A stretch of 64,000 bases of DNA from Gamsiella multidivaricata (GCF_025024155.1 NW_026251747.1:186001-250000), one strand, 5' to 3'. Counted from the first letter of the stretch, positions 1-12,409 are shown. Notes: generated by a model from the letters alone, not told the origin. Program-made: numbers and translations.

Positions 1-198
1 CATGAGATCGTCAAGAAGCCCAAGCTGTTCAAAGATAGGCAACGTGCCTGAGTTGAAGCCCATGACCGATCCCAGAGGCTTTACAGTCGATGCCTTTTCG
101 TAGATCATGTAGGGAACATTGATGCGCTCGAGTAAGATGGCTAGCATAACACCACTCAAACCGGCACCGGCGATCATAACGCGTGGTTTATCACTCAT
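1..198 (-). CDS. FAD-dependent monooxygenase, N-terminal part (cut by window edge)
   Basis: The first 66 codons are visible; the rest lies beyond base 1. The ATG at 198-196 opens a Rossmann beta-alpha-beta FAD-binding fold: VMIAGAGLSG gives the GxGxxG dinucleotide motif, followed by ILLER and YEKA, the acidic end of strand 2. This is typical of the UbiH/PHBH-like FAD_binding_3 group, which uses NAD(P)H and O2 to hydroxylate small, often aromatic or polyketide substrates. The substrate cannot be inferred. It is a close paralogue of the next gene upstream on the same strand (607-2428). At the point where that paralogue has its first intron, this copy reads straight through, so the two differ in intron content. 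Confidence 0.85.
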   Translation of the reverse strand, partial: MSDKPRVMIAGAGLSGVMLAILLERINVPYMIYEKASTVKPLGSVMGFNSGTLPIFEQLGLLDDLM

Positions 199-606
199 TT
201 TGTTGGACTCTGGTGGCGGTAGAAAGGGAAAGGAAAGTGGGTGATAAGGAGGGTGGTACAGAAAGGAGAAGAGAGGAAAGGAAGGAATGAAAATGGGCGA
301 GTCGACTCATGCGCCATAATTGTGGGCAGGACTGGCCGATATGCCATCGATTCTTTGACCTATGCCGCATCTGAGCCCGGGCGGGAGGTGCCTTTGAGGC
401 GTCATGTTCGCATGTTCGGCGTACAAGTTGTATACAATCCCCACCGGGAAGTCGTAGCGCCAATATATTTTGGAAAATTTAAATTAAAATGAGTACTGCC
501 CTGTTGAGGTAAGAAAAAGAACTCCAGCACAGCAGCGGGCTCAACAAACTCAAGTTTATGATCAATAGAGCACCATTCCCATGCTGGCATCTGGTTTTCT
601 TATTCT
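199..606. other. Intergenic spacer between tandem monooxygenase genes
   Basis: About 400 bp separate the stop of the upstream paralogue from the ATG of the partial one, both on minus. The part just before the ATG reads TC-rich on the minus strand (about 200-300), as do other 5' leaders in this window. No gene is supportable here; the short open frames look like chance. Confidence 0.6.
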
Positions 607-2428
607 TCAAGCTGCCTTCTTATGCGCAGCCTTCTCCTCCGCACATCTCTTGGATGGTTTCTGTGGCAGGACTGGGTCGGATCCGCGGTTCTCGACGTAA
701 TTCAAAAACGCGGCCTGAGGTCTGTAAGTCGCATCTTTGAAGAACTGCCCTGTCTGCACCTTCTTGGGTATCCAATTAAAGATGACATGGCGGATAACTC
801 GCTCTTTCCAGGTCTACGTTGGTGTTATGAGAATGGATCGCACAGTAAATAAAGAGACCTCGGTGTCTTCCTCGGTGATACGATGGGGAGACGTTTCTTC
901 TGTTACCTGTCCGTATTGGATAGCGGCCATAATTGCACTCTTGTTCATCATCCTTTTAACAGGCGCATGGCGCTCTGCATAGTACTCTCTAAAAGCAGCG
1001 GTGATGTTTTGGGGAGTAGCTTCACCCATTTCATAAATGCAATTGGCGAGCACCACAGCATCTTGCATGGCATTGACAGCTCCCTGTCCTGCGCTTGGAA
1101 GGAACTATACCCATAGAACAAGAAAATGCATTGAGTGATATTCCTTGATCGCAGCGACGTACAATAATCATGCGTGCTATTGCCTATACCTTATGACAAG
1201 CTGGAAACGTCCGTAGCAGCAATGTAAAAAATGGGGTAGTTAAGTCAGAAGGATCTTTTCGCCCAACATATTGCAGCATGTAGTGGATTGATGCTCTTAC
1301 CATCCCCAATAAGCACAGTCCTTCCATGGTACCATGTTTCAAAGAGTTTCTCCTCAAGGAACGTCTTGGACATATTTTCCTTTGGAGTAGCGTTAATCAA
1401 GTCCCTGATTACCCCTCCCACGGGCGTTGTATATTCGTAGGTCTTTTGCATCAAGCTATCGTCGGCATCCGAACCCCACTCCGAATTGCGGAACATAGCA
1501 TCCCTGGATGCGCTGCCCGACTCGATTTGAACAATAATACCCCAGCACAACCTGTTATCACGCATGTTAACGGTGTGCCACTATTTTATGGCAGTGTAAA
1601 GGGCGACATATTCATAAGAAATTTTAGTCAAAGAAAAAAATCAGCATGTAACAACTCAAAGAGACATACCGTGTAGGGGTCGCCATTGTTGATGACACGT
1701 TGGAACGACGAGATACCACTCTTGATACATGGATACTTCTCAGGGTCCAGAGGATCGGTCGTACCGACCATACACAGATGTCCCATATTCAGTTCTTCCA
1801 TATCGGAAAGCGGCAAGTTTCCGCACTTCTCCAAGTGCTTGTAAAGTCCCTGGCGGACACCAGAATAAGCACCATCCGCGCCGACAAGGATATCGCCATG
1901 ATAGGTCGATCCATCCGCCATTCTGACCATCACACCTAAGTCATTTTGCTCCAGCGAAAGGACCCGCTTTGAGAGGAGAACCTTCTCGGGAGGGACGTGG
2001 GAATATAGCAAGCGGTGCAAACTGGGTCGCGTGAACATGACGGTGTCGTAGCCAGTGCGCTCCTTGTATTCGCTGAAATCAATACCGCTCATGAAGTTAA
2101 GCTCCTTGTCTAGCATCTCCAACCTACGGCAAGGAAGCGAGATCGCCATCAGCTCCTCCAAGAGTCCAAGCTGCTCGAAAGCAGGCAAGATGTTTGCACC
2201 GAAACCCATGGCCGACCTGTAAACATCAAATATAGTTTCATTAAAAGGATTATTTACGGAAGTGCCTAGGAGCAGCGCCATTTCTTTTTCCTACCCTAGA
2301 GACTTGATTTCGGATGCCCGCTCGTAGACCATGTAGGGGACATTCTGGCGCTCAAGAAGAAGAGCGAGAAATAAGCCGCTGATGCCTCCGCCAGCGATCA
2401 GCACCTTTGGTGGTTGTGCTTTGGTCAT
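607..2428 (-). CDS. FAD-dependent monooxygenase (FAD_binding_3 type), 458 aa
   Basis: Six exons fit in phase: 2428-2295, 2216-1670, 1580-1301, 1200-1190, 1104-907 and 813-607. The protein has the three signatures of the flavoprotein hydroxylase group. These are the GxGxxG motif (LIAGGGISG, residues 11-19), the DG motif GADGAYSGVR in the middle, and GDACHK around residues 319-324 followed by GQGAVNAMQDA, the second FAD/NAD(P)H-binding motif. Length is normal for the family. Exon 4 is only 11 nt (CTTGTCATAAG) but is required: without it the GDACHK motif is lost and the frame breaks. The substrate is unknown. The adjacent tandem paralogue (1-198) and a decayed relative at 59.9-60.6 kb point to a locally duplicating accessory family. 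No secondary-metabolite synthase is seen in the window. Confidence 0.9.
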
Positions 2429-3518
2429 GATGGCGCTGCCTTCTTTTTTTTTTTTTGTTTTTTTTTCGTGTCTTTAGGGAAAGAGGAGTCAGGACAGTAA
2501 AATCGCGCAGAAGAGCAAATGTAGGGACGTAAGAAAGAAAAGAATGCAATTCCCACATGCTTTATGCGAATCCGTATATCAAAGATAATGGCCTATTTTT
2601 GTGCAAAGTAGGCTGCAATCGATTATCATTCTTGGCAAGGGAAAAAGACGGTGGATGCTACCCTGTTAATTTTGTTGGTACAACAGGCGCGGACAATCAA
2701 ATCAATCGATGCATTTGAAAATGAAATGCATGCATTGTGCGACAAGACCGCATGGGCGAGGGTAAGGATGAGGGTGAAGGGTGAAAACCAGGACCTGGAC
2801 TTCTTATAGTATACATTTCTAAGGAAATAATGATGGTATGACAGCTGAAATATATCGCGGAGGATACGTATGGGAAGAGTTCGATTTAATCGATGGTACG
2901 CTCCTGGCTGGCGGTCTTCAGTGTAGTTTACCCGGCATGCACATATTGTTGCCATGTAGAACAAACGCGTGCGCATTTGCACCAATCCATACTAAGGCAC
3001 CTTACACCATTGTATGATAACTGGCAAGTCAATGGCGTTCCAGTTGCGCAGCAAAAATGTGGCTGGTCAACGAGATACAGCTTGCAGGATAAAAGGGGGC
3101 CTGACATTATCTCAAGCAAGGTCACCTCACTCACTAAGAACAAATGCTGAAACTGATAAAATATAACATTTAAGATTGAAAATATCAATATAAAATATAA
3201 AAGTTTCAAGTGAGCAAGGCAGCGTACTCAAGCAAGTGAAAAAAGTGTGCTGATTTTATGTGTTTTGGTGCAAATGTGTTTGCCCAAGGTGGTCCATGCC
3301 AAAGAAAGCTCTCGATGTGGTTGGGCTCATGCTTCGCCACTCAATTAAGGACATCCAACTACACACTCCCCCTACACATTATCTACCATCGCTCTCAACT
3401 GTCTTCGTGGTATCGCCTGCGGCAATGCTTATCCTGCTGCTATATATCCCATCTGTGCTCTTTTTTTTTTCGTTTTCACTCATTATCCTCCAACTCCATC
3501 TTCTAAAGTACCAACGTT
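2429..3518. other. Intergenic region, no gene seen
   Basis: This 1.1 kb stretch separates the monooxygenase 5' end from the LRR-family pseudogene. It has a T-rich run at about 2450-2466 and several short frames on both strands with no recognisable domain or consistent splice structure. Confidence 0.5.
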
Positions 3519-5230
3519 ATGACCATTTCTAGAAGGAATGCGCAGTGCTCGCAACGCTTCCGAACCAGCGCCTCCACAAATATCATCCCATTAGCTGTCG
3601 AGTCGAGTCAACCGCCAGAGCTGGTTGTATTCTGGAGTGACGTTTTTCAGGCCTTTCCCAATGCACAGCACATACCATATAACGGGCAAACCGTCTTGCT
3701 TATGCTTGACAGTACGAACAATTAGTGAGTATCACAAGGATATCAATGCACACGTGCTGGTTTAGTGCCAAGATTCGAAGAGCAAGAGGTCTAAGTATCA
3801 TTTGGCGTGTACCCACTTTTGCTTCAGGCCCCTACGAATCCTATCATCCTAATGCCGTGCTCGAGGTCATCCTCGTCAACCTATTACAGTCGAACTGCGC
3901 CAAGCATCTCATCCGTCACTCCAGCAGCATGGATTTTGAGACACAAACATTCTCATAAGAGTTTAGTTAGTTTTGCGGTCATTACTCGCACGCGCTTCGA
4001 GATGCTAGATCAGGATATCAAGGCATGCACTGTCCTTCAACAAACAGTGGTTCAACTGCAGCAGCAAGCTCTGGAACGCTTGACAGTCATTCAGAACCGA
4101 ATCGAGACTCTCATCACCCAGACCTTCAAGCTCCACGAGTCTTCCATCCGCGGCTGTTCGTTGCCCTTCCTAAGGTCGTACGGCAGGGAGAGGCACTGAA
4201 CAAGCTGCTCTGGAAAGACTTCCGACTTTATTTCCTTTGCGAGTGCGGAAAACCATACCTAACACGAGGGAAGCAAAGAACATCACGAGGTTCATCTCGC
4301 CAATCATGAAGGATACGATTTACGCTAGCCCAACGAATTCAAGAAGTTCGGTTTACATATTCTATTGATGATGGAAGCCATCAAGGTTAGAGTGCGGTAG
4401 CCAGTGTTGCAGTGCCTGCTCTGGCGAGCCTGAAACTTGTAGAAGGAATCGATTCTCTCAAAGAAAATATGGAGACGGTTAGAGATAACATTATCCCCAT
4501 AGTCGACGACACGATCGCCTATCTCAAGGGCCGAGGAGACGGGGGATAGTATCTGTGACCAAGTAGACTACGCCGGATAGAGCAGAGGACCTTGAATGAG
4601 CCGATCTTCAATAGCTAAAGTCGTACCTGGAAATCAATGACGGCGCTCGTGTCCTAGGGAACCTGTACCGAACGGTTACGAAGGAGGAACACGTCAAATG
4701 AGTTTGCCGTGACCACCACACCGTTAAATATCAGGACTTTGCAACGAAACAATTCATCGATGTTGTCAGGAACAACAAGGGGATATTCACCGAGGAGAAA
4801 GGCAAGGTTGAGATCAAAATCGCATCACCGTCTGCAGCTGAGCAGTTTTACGACGCGCTAGTCAAGGCACGCGTAGTTCAGGAGCTGGAGATTACACTGC
4901 AGTGAAACGTCGTTGTGAGCGACCTTGAGAAGCTCTGAGATGAACGGAACTTGCATTGCCCACCTCTCTATAACGGACTGCTATTTGAGGATCGTGTGCG
5001 CGACAACTTTACCCGAGGTCGATTCGAGCCTAGGTCTTTGGCAATGGTAGTAGAGGTAACGTCGACACAAAATAAAAGTGACAAAGCTCATATCGGATAA
5101 ACCCAGGATATACCGATCAAAAGTGTATCGCTATGAGGTTACAGGGTCAGCTTGGACTCTTGAGATCCAGAGACTAAACACATTCAGAAGACTATCTACG
5201 TGCCCTCAGATTTTCCTCTACGATAACAAA
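3519..5230 (+). pseudogene. Decayed member of the LRR-like FRLYFLCECG family
   Basis: This is a broken relative of the gene at 13172-16692. The ATG at 3519 starts a first exon ending in VLLMLDSTNN with a GTGAGT donor at 3725, in phase 2 like the intact copies. A block near 3835-3890 (HPNAVLEVILV) matches the start of their second exon. Coiled-coil sequence (LQQQALERLTVIQNRIETLI) follows near 4030-4130, then, after a frameshift, DFRLYFLCECG near 4220. HEGYDL, a GNLYRTVTKE-like block near 4660 and a FYDALVKARVVQELEITL block near 4850-4905 come next, separated by stops and shifts (for example TGA inside the HYREN-equivalent block and after EITLQ). Similarity fades before 5230. The order of blocks matches the intact gene, so this is one decayed copy rather than scattered fragments. 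Confidence 0.85.
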
Positions 5231-5253
5231 TATATACATGGTATGGCGATTTT

Positions 5254-6893
5254 TTATTTGCCAGTGAGTATTGCCATGATGTTGTCTAGTTTTGAGACGG
5301 GTTTACCTGTCTTTGGTTTCTTTGGTGGCAATGGAGATCTTGCTTCCTTTGCAGCTGGTTTTCCAGTTGAAGGTCGCAACAATGAAGAAGATGTAGCCTT
5401 CACTGTCGCCTTTTCATTAAAAGATTTGACCTTCAGAGTTGTTGAAGCCATAACATCTGTCCTTTGCTTCTTCGCTGCATCCTTCGAGTTGACCACACCC
5501 ATACTGTTATCATGACCCCTCTTAGCAGGCACAGCTGCCTCCGATATCTTCTTCTCGTCGCCTCCCTTTCCATCCTCTTTGCTTTGGTGATATGCTCCTC
5601 TCTCTGTACAGTTTGCTCCACCGTGCCCACGTCCACGTCCACGTGCGCGTGCAGGGCCAAGTCCAGGTCCAGCCACGTGTGCGCCCCTTCCGCCTCTCCC
5701 ACCTCTCCCACCTCTTCCACCTCTACTACCTCTACCACCGCCGCTAGCCGAAGAGCCATCTTTCTGATTCGTTTTTGTCGTTCCAGCATCAATCGTGTTC
5801 CTGTCCAGTCCCTTGCGCACCAAGAGGGGCTGTCCCCAACTCTCCGAGACCTTAACCTTTCTAGTTGTAGCATCCATGGTCGCCTGATCGATCAGTCCGG
5901 CCTTGACCTTTTTCTCCCATTCGCGTTTCCGTTTGCTCTTCTTGATTTTTTTGGGTCCTATAGGTTGTTTGAAAGGGATGTGGATGGTTTTGTGGGCAAA
6001 GAATGTTCGAGGCTAAAAAAGAAAGTATATCATACACAGGTACATACAAATCAGAATTGCTGTCAGTAATCAGATCCACAAAAACTGTATGTATCAGAGC
6101 CAGACATGGGTGCAGAAGCAGAGAGGCGCTTTTGTTGTTGTTTTTTACCCATGGGGCCTTGGCCTGTTCCAATATGGTGTCCGCATCAATCGACGCTTCG
6201 GCGATCTGCCGCATGCGCTCCGATCCAGGCATCTCATCCAATTCAGGTCTTTCCCGGTGAACGTACACAATCTTGGGTTCCGTCGGACGGATCACGATCG
6301 CTGTTGGAGCATCTTGTGAGGCAAACAAACGAAATTCCATGGCATCAGCTTCTTCTTCGCCTTCCTGTTCAGATTTCGAGTTATCAGACCCATTGGAATC
6401 CATGGACATCCTGCGTCCTGATCGTGTTGCCGTGTTGGATTCTAGCAACAAAAAGAAGCAAAATAGCTGTTACAGATATAATCTGCCGAGGACAGGTGTC
6501 TTGACTGGATCCTTTTTGTCTGGTACACAAAAAAGATACCTTCGATTTCAATGGCCCCTTGAAGCTGTTCATGGAGTCGCTGCAGTATCGACTCTGACAG
6601 TTTGTCGTCTTGATCGTCTTCGCTTCCATCCTCAGAACTACCTTGGTCCTGAATACTTTTGCATGCTCTTGGTCTATTACTGGGGTTTGTTTTCGAGGTG
6701 TGCTCAAAATCGTCTTCAAAGATGGCCGCTCGTGAAGTGAGGACCGTGTTTGGTTGTAGGAAAGTTGGCACGGTGTTACTTTTCCTAAATATGAAAGAGC
6801 AATGTGAGAAAAAAAAACTAAGTTCTTTCCTTGCCAGTGTTACTGATAACATCTTACTGACACAGATAATAGGTACCTTGCGCGTCTGGACAT
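5254..6893 (-). CDS. Basic protein with RGG box, 437 aa, conserved-looking, function unknown
   Basis: Four exons fit in phase: 6893-6877 (17 nt), 6784-6540, 6441-6149 and 6012-5254. The start MSRRARKSN is chosen because it splices cleanly into the next exon. The N-terminal half is acidic (GSSEDGSEDD, EQEGEEEADA), followed by FRLFASQDAP and a block PTEPKIVYVHRERPELDEM. A strongly basic block (PIGPKKIKKSKRKREWEKK) comes next. Around residues 276-300 lies a run of RGG/GRG repeats typical of RNA-binding and nucleolar proteins. The tail is Lys-rich. The FRLF block and basic C-terminal block recall the fungal DUF2011 group, but this is a tentative memory match. A nuclear or nucleolar, RNA-related role is inference from composition only. 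It lies just downstream of the ribosome-biogenesis helicase on the same strand. Confidence 0.75.
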
Positions 6894-7203
6894 GGTGCTA
6901 TAAATCGGTCAGTGTTGTGGTTGTTGGGGTGGTCGTGAATGAGCCTTGGGCTGGCTGGTCATGTCGTCCTGTTGAGTGCGAAACATAAACAAGCAGATCC
7001 CGGCAGTCACCATTATCTTGCCACCAATTTCGAGCTGTGCTTTCACTGCATAAAAAAAATCAATATCTACTGAAGGATTCGTGGTTTTATTATGAGGATG
7101 GTGAATAAAAACGATGCTGGTTGTTGGAAATAAATGAAAGGACTCTATGCGATGCGAATAAAAAGATAACAAAGAATGGTAGAAAGAGTTTCTGTTTTTG
7201 GTT

Positions 7204-10096
7204 TTACATGCCGAGCAGTTTGAGTGCCAATGCTTCCTGCTCTGCAAGTGTCTGGGGCTCATCCACCTCAACGACCCTCCTCTTCTTCTTAGCCTCTTCC
7301 GCATCGGCCTTGTCCTGCCACCAACCGCGCTTCTTGGGCGTCTCTTCTTCCTCACCACCATCACTGCTGTGGCCATTACCATCGCTGCCTTGGTCCATAT
7401 CGTTATCATCATCAGAGACATCAGGGTTTCCGAGGGTGACTATAGTCTCACCTTCGTCCGAGTCGTAGTCCATCTAAACAGATATTTCATAACACTTGTT
7501 AGTTCATATATTCATATAGTATTGAAATAGAGGATCCTCACAGTAAAGCACGCAGCTTACCATCTCCTCGCGCTCACGCTGCTTGCGACGCAGCTTCTTC
7601 TCCCTCAGCTTCTCTTTGGCAGCACTCTTATCGATGGTATCGGCCTTATCCATGACCTTTCGCTCCTTCTCCAGGAATTCCTTCTGTTGACTCGACGCGT
7701 CGCCCTTGGCATGGAACGATGCCTCGTCCTCAAGCTCATAGATCTCGTGAGCCTGACCCTCCTCGTCAAAGATCAGCTTGTTACCCTTGCCCTGGTTCTT
7801 TAGCCTCTCGACCTTGGACATATTTTGCTGTCTCTTCGACGTTGGCAAGGGCGCCTCCTCCGAAGCCTCGTCGCCAGCAAGGTCATGATCCACGCGCTTG
7901 ATCGTCAAAAAGTCCTCGTCATCATCGTCCACATTACTCTTGCCCTTGGCATCACTCTCGTGGTCTACCAGCCTGGTATAATGCTCCGCCAAGACTGACT
8001 GATTCTTGCGGCCGAACATTTTGTCGATTTTCGACTTTGGCTGCTTACTTATCGTTGTCTCTGCTGTCTCCTCTTCCTCTGGGATAGGTTCCTTCTTGCT
8101 CTTCTTCTTGGCATCCAGTGCCTTGACCTTGCTCTTCTCTTCTTCCTCTTCCATGTACTGATCGCTCTCCTCGTCGTCGTTCGTCTTCTTTTGGTTGCCC
8201 CGCACGGCGTTCTTTGCCTTTGATTTCTCCACAAATTTGATCTTGGGTGCACCAGGAAGTCCCAACGACGCAGCAAACTCCTCAGCTGGCAAGGCATTGA
8301 CATCGAAGATGGTCTTGTCTTTTTGCAGGTATACCGATCGCATATACGAGATGAACGCCTTCTGCCCCAGGTACTTGATCTCAGGGTCGTTGAAACAAAG
8401 TCGCTGCATCTGTTTCTGAATCGGCTCCTTCTTGACGTCCTTGGCGTCCGTCTTCAGCTTGACCTCCTGGATAGGGACCTTAGCCCGTTCGAGTCCCTGG
8501 ATCATGCCGGCCTCCTCGCTAGGACAGAGCATCAACATTGCCTGACCACTCGCCTCATAGCGCGCAGTTCGACCGACACGGTGGATATATGTCTCTGGAT
8601 CTTCGGGACAATCGAGTTGAATGACCCAGTTAACGGCAGCGAAGTCCAATCCACGCGCTGCGATATCGGTGCAAAACAGATAGGCAGCTTTTTGAGCGGC
8701 AAATTTAGCGTATGTCTCGGCGCGCTTCTGCTGCTTCTGCTTTCCGTGTAGATGCAAAAGCGGTACTCCTGGATGCAGCTTACAAAATGTCTCAAATACG
8801 AATCGGACCTAATTTGCACACATGGAAACATGTCATCAGCATGTGGCAGCAAGAAAAGAAAAGAAAAGAAAAGAAAAGAAAAGAAAAAAAAAAAAAAAAA
8901 AAGTGAAATTTTTTTGGTCATGCATGACATGCAGTTTTTACCTGTTTACAGCTTGACAAGAACACGATTCCTTTGGCGGTCAAATGTGTCTTGATAAAAT
9001 TGAACATAACATCCAATTTCTGTTGTAGTGGTACGACCATGTAGTACTGCGACAAATTCTTGGGCGTCGAGTGCTCCGCCTTCTCATGGACCGCAACGTA
9101 CTCTGGATCCTTCAAACTCAAACGCGCCAGATCCTTGACAGATTTCGTCTGCGTGGCCGAGAACAGCATAGTCTGGCGTTGACGAGGCAAGTTCTCCACG
9201 ATGGCGTTAACGCTCTTTTTGAATCCCATGTCCAGAATCCTGTCCGCCTCGTCCAGAACCAATAACTGCAGATGATCGCAATCGAATCCGGCCGACTGGT
9301 CCATGTGTTGCAACAGACGTCCTGGTGTGCATACGAGAATATTCATCTTGGAAATCAACTCTCGCTCAATCTTCCAGTCCTTGCCTCCAATGATCAATCC
9401 TGCAGAGAACGAATGTTCACGTCCAACTTTGCGGAGGACCTCAAAGATTTGAACAGCCAATTCGCGGGTTGGCGAGATCACTAAGGCTCCGAGTCCATCC
9501 ATAGGCCCCCATTTTTGACGATACAGCATTTCGACCATCTATATGGATCACAGGAACATACAAAGGATTGAGAGCATTAGCTGAGTCCATTTCAATCCTT
9601 CATGGAGACTCAAATCAACTTCATGTGTACTCATTAGCAGTAGTTGAGGGAGGTTCTTACAGGTACAAGGAAGGCTAATGTCTTTCCACTTCCAGTCTTA
9701 GCTGCGCCTAGGATATCCTTGCCGCAGAGACCCAAAGGCAGGGCCTTGCGCTGAATGTCGGTCATTTTGATGAAATTTGCTCGCTTCAGTCCCGAGAGCG
9801 TCTTTTGCGATATAGGAAGTTCATCAAACTGCTGCATCGAGTCCACTCCCATGATCTGGATATAGAAAAAGATGAAAATGGTAGTTAGCGTTATACAAAA
9901 TGTACCAGTTGTGTTGTGAAATGGAATGTAACATTATTATTCGCTTAGCGTAGGAGAGACGCTGGCGAGTGTTGCTTACAGGGTGTTTACATCTCTGCTC
10001 AAGTTGTTCCAGCTCCTGCTTCTCAGAGAGGCGCTTATCCTTGCGCACAGCGGACGCTGGGGGTTTGCGTCCACCCTTCTTTGGCATTCCTGGCAT
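7204..10096 (-). CDS. DBP4: ATP-dependent RNA helicase Dbp4 (DDX10 family), 808 aa
   Basis: Five exons, all phase 0: 10096-9980, 9855-9661, 9538-8942, 8808-7561 and 7473-7204. All DEAD-box motifs are present: Q motif (MTDIQ), motif [10 protein letters not shown] (about residues 90-98), Ia PTRELA, Ib TPGR, II DEAD (200-203), III SAT (231-233), V ARGLDF and [10 protein letters not shown] (about 379-386). The C-terminal extension after the helicase core ([22 protein letters not shown], then a long charged tail) is characteristic of Dbp4/DDX10. That protein releases U14 snoRNA from pre-ribosomes during 18S rRNA processing in the nucleolus. Length is close to the yeast protein. The last exon encodes an acidic stretch and a C-terminal [10 protein letters not shown] segment. 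Intron 3 carries an (AAAAG)n plus poly(A) tract. Confidence 0.95.
8851..8903. repeat. (AAAAG)n plus poly(A) microsatellite in DBP4 intron 3
   Basis: About seven AAAAG units run into a pure A tract of about 19. It lies wholly within the intron between helicase exons 3 and 4, so length changes would not alter the protein. Confidence 0.95.
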
Positions 10097-10477
10097 TTGT
10101 TCGCGTTGTTGGGGTATGTGGAGGGCTATAGGGGTTGTGAGGGGATAGAGCACGATGTAATGTAAAACGAGCGCCAAGTAGGTGATGCAGGCGAAGACTG
10201 CGATGGTGGAGGACAGCTCGAAAAAAAAAAAAAAAAATAGTTTGTTATTGTGTGGCTTGTCGTTCGGCCATGCCAAACAGAGATATATTTTTTTCCCCCT
10301 CTGGGCTTGGGCGTAGCTCTTTTGGGGCAATTGAACCAAGGACGTGTTCGGTTCATTTCTGTATTGCCATTGAAAATATATACGAAGATAGATGAATAAA
10401 GACCAATTAATGATAATCTACATGAACGAAGCGTGCGCGGGTATTGCTCACGCAAAAACGAAAAACTTGACGCCGGT
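10097..10477. other. Intergenic spacer
   Basis: This is the 5' flank of the helicase gene and the 3' flank of the membrane-protein gene, both on minus. A poly(A) run lies at about 10219-10236. No gene is supportable. Confidence 0.5.
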
Positions 10478-12409
10478 CTAGTGTAGGGGAATTTCGTTGT
10501 TCATCTCTTCCTCGAGCTCGATAAAGCGATCTTCCTTGGCGCGTTTACCCCACTTGAAGAACGCGAATGCAAAGCCAGCGCCCAGTACCGCGGCTACACA
10601 CACTACTGCAACAATGATGCCTGTCTTATTCCCTCCGCCGCCGCCGCCGCTTGATCCACCCGTAGCCGATCCGTAGATACCGCTTCCAACCAATGCCGGC
10701 GGCGCAATTCCATCACCCGTGAACGAGAGCTGGGGAACAGCATTCGTAATGTCGCCGCTATTGTAGATTGCCGTTCCGCATGCAGTTGCGTTAAGCGTGT
10801 ACGCAGGCCCTGTGCCATAGGAGAAGCCCTTATTCAAAAACTTGGGCATATAAGAGCCGCCATAGAGCGGGTACTGAACCGAGATCAAGTCCCTCAAAAG
10901 AAGGTCAGGACGCGACGCAAGACGGTAGTTAGCGTCTACAATGCACGGTAGCCGATGTCATATAACACAATAGTTAGCACATTGAGCACACAAAGCTATC
11001 ACATTCGATTTCAAAGATAGTCAAATAGTTTGAAGACATTACCACTTGTGCCGCTTACGCTAATGGTATTGTCGAGAGAGTAAACAAACTTGTTCATCAA
11101 AACCGGGAGATCGGCGGCACTTTGGAAACCAGCAAGGTTCCTCCACAAATCGATGGTTGTAACAGCCGCCTGTCCAGTGAAATTAGTCTCGTCGATGACA
11201 AATTGGGAGTTCAAAAGCAGGGTCTTGATCTCATCTGCGGAAATGGTGGCATCATCCTGGACATCTCCACTCAATGGGAATGGGATCCCACCTAATAGAA
11301 TCAAAAGAACAGCAGATATTAGTTCCTTGTGCTCCAACATACAGAGCCATCCCCCAATGGTAATAACTGGATTGTCCACGGTGGAGGATACATACCGGCA
11401 GCTGTAATTATTCCCTTCGAGAAATCATTGTTACGGAGTCTCCAGGTCTGGAAACTGAAGTCGTAATACACCCAGCCAATGCGCTTCTTGTTGGCTGCAG
11501 GGATCCGCGCCATATCTGCCTGCAGAGTGGTGTATGCAGCCTTAATCCTGCTGTAAACTAGCTCGCCATTCTGTCCATCGTTGAAGAATAAAGACACCGC
11601 GGTAATGTACTCGCTCCTCAGCAAGGGGTCCACTGAATTGGAAGATGGGATCCAGATATCTTTTTTTTGAGCAGTATGTTGGTTTTCCCGAAAACTACCG
11701 TTCAGTGCATTGTACTGGTTAGGGTCGCCATCATTCAGCGCGGTGATGGAACCATTAGCATACATTTGTTGAAGACAGGGTGATACGACATCTTTTGGGT
11801 CAGCCAGCACCGTAATGGCGTTCCTACGGCCAATGAGCTGCCATATCAGTTGAAAAGACAATAAAGTAAGTATTCTGAGGCTGGTTGATACATCCCTTTT
11901 CTATCCATTGATAGAGAAGGAACAACGTACCTCAATATATGAGCTGACATAGGTGCTGCCAACAGCAACGGTCTGCAATGGCACCTTGAACGTGGCGACA
12001 CTGGTTGGGATGTTGTAGACCATCAGGGCAGCGGCCCCAGGAGGCTGGTCTCCACAGTAGAGGACATAGGACTCCGAAGCATTGAGGTTTGTGTTCAGTC
12101 CGAACATTGTCACATATGTAATGTCGTTGAAATATTGAACATTGAAAGTGCCCTGAGTTCCGTTACCTAGGAAGGAGCAATCATTGTTGGATGTATGGAA
12201 TAGATAAAGAGCCGCTGAGTTTTTCCTGCAAAAAAAGCGGGTACATAGCAGTGTCAACTGTTTGATACTGAGGTTTCTATGCAGGATGACATTGTTGCCT
12301 TACTAGTGACCTGACCGCCGCAATATACCTGTCCCTGCGCCTGTGCCTGAATGGAGGCCGCAAGAGCTAGGGCGGAGACAACGACCAGCTTTGTGAATGA
12401 GCCGAACAT
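10478..12409 (-). CDS. Secreted-type single-pass membrane protein, 496 aa
   Basis: Five exons fit in phase: 12409-12304, 12166-11931, 11837-11396, 11291-11043 and 10935-10478. The start MFGSFTKLVVV gives a clear signal peptide (hydrophobic VVVSALALAASIQA, cleavage likely near QAQAQG). An ectodomain of about 415 residues follows, with N-glycosylation sequons (NGT, NAS, NFT). Then come a Ser/Gly-rich hinge (SATGGSSGGGGGG), one membrane span (GIIVAVVCVAAVLGAGFAFA, about 450-471) and a short charged tail (KWGKRAKEDRF). This is type I topology with an extracellular N-terminus. Parts of the ectodomain (LADPKDVVSPCLQQMYANG; SLFFNDGQNGELVYSRIKAAY) faintly recall periplasmic-binding/TroA-like ligand-binding folds. 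That is only an impression; the ligand is unknown. Confidence 0.8.

Noticed and set aside
5464..6069. 201-codon plus-strand frame rich in Ser/Thr/Cys
   Set aside because: It is the reverse complement of the RGG-coding exon and an intron of the minus-strand gene; composition explains its openness.
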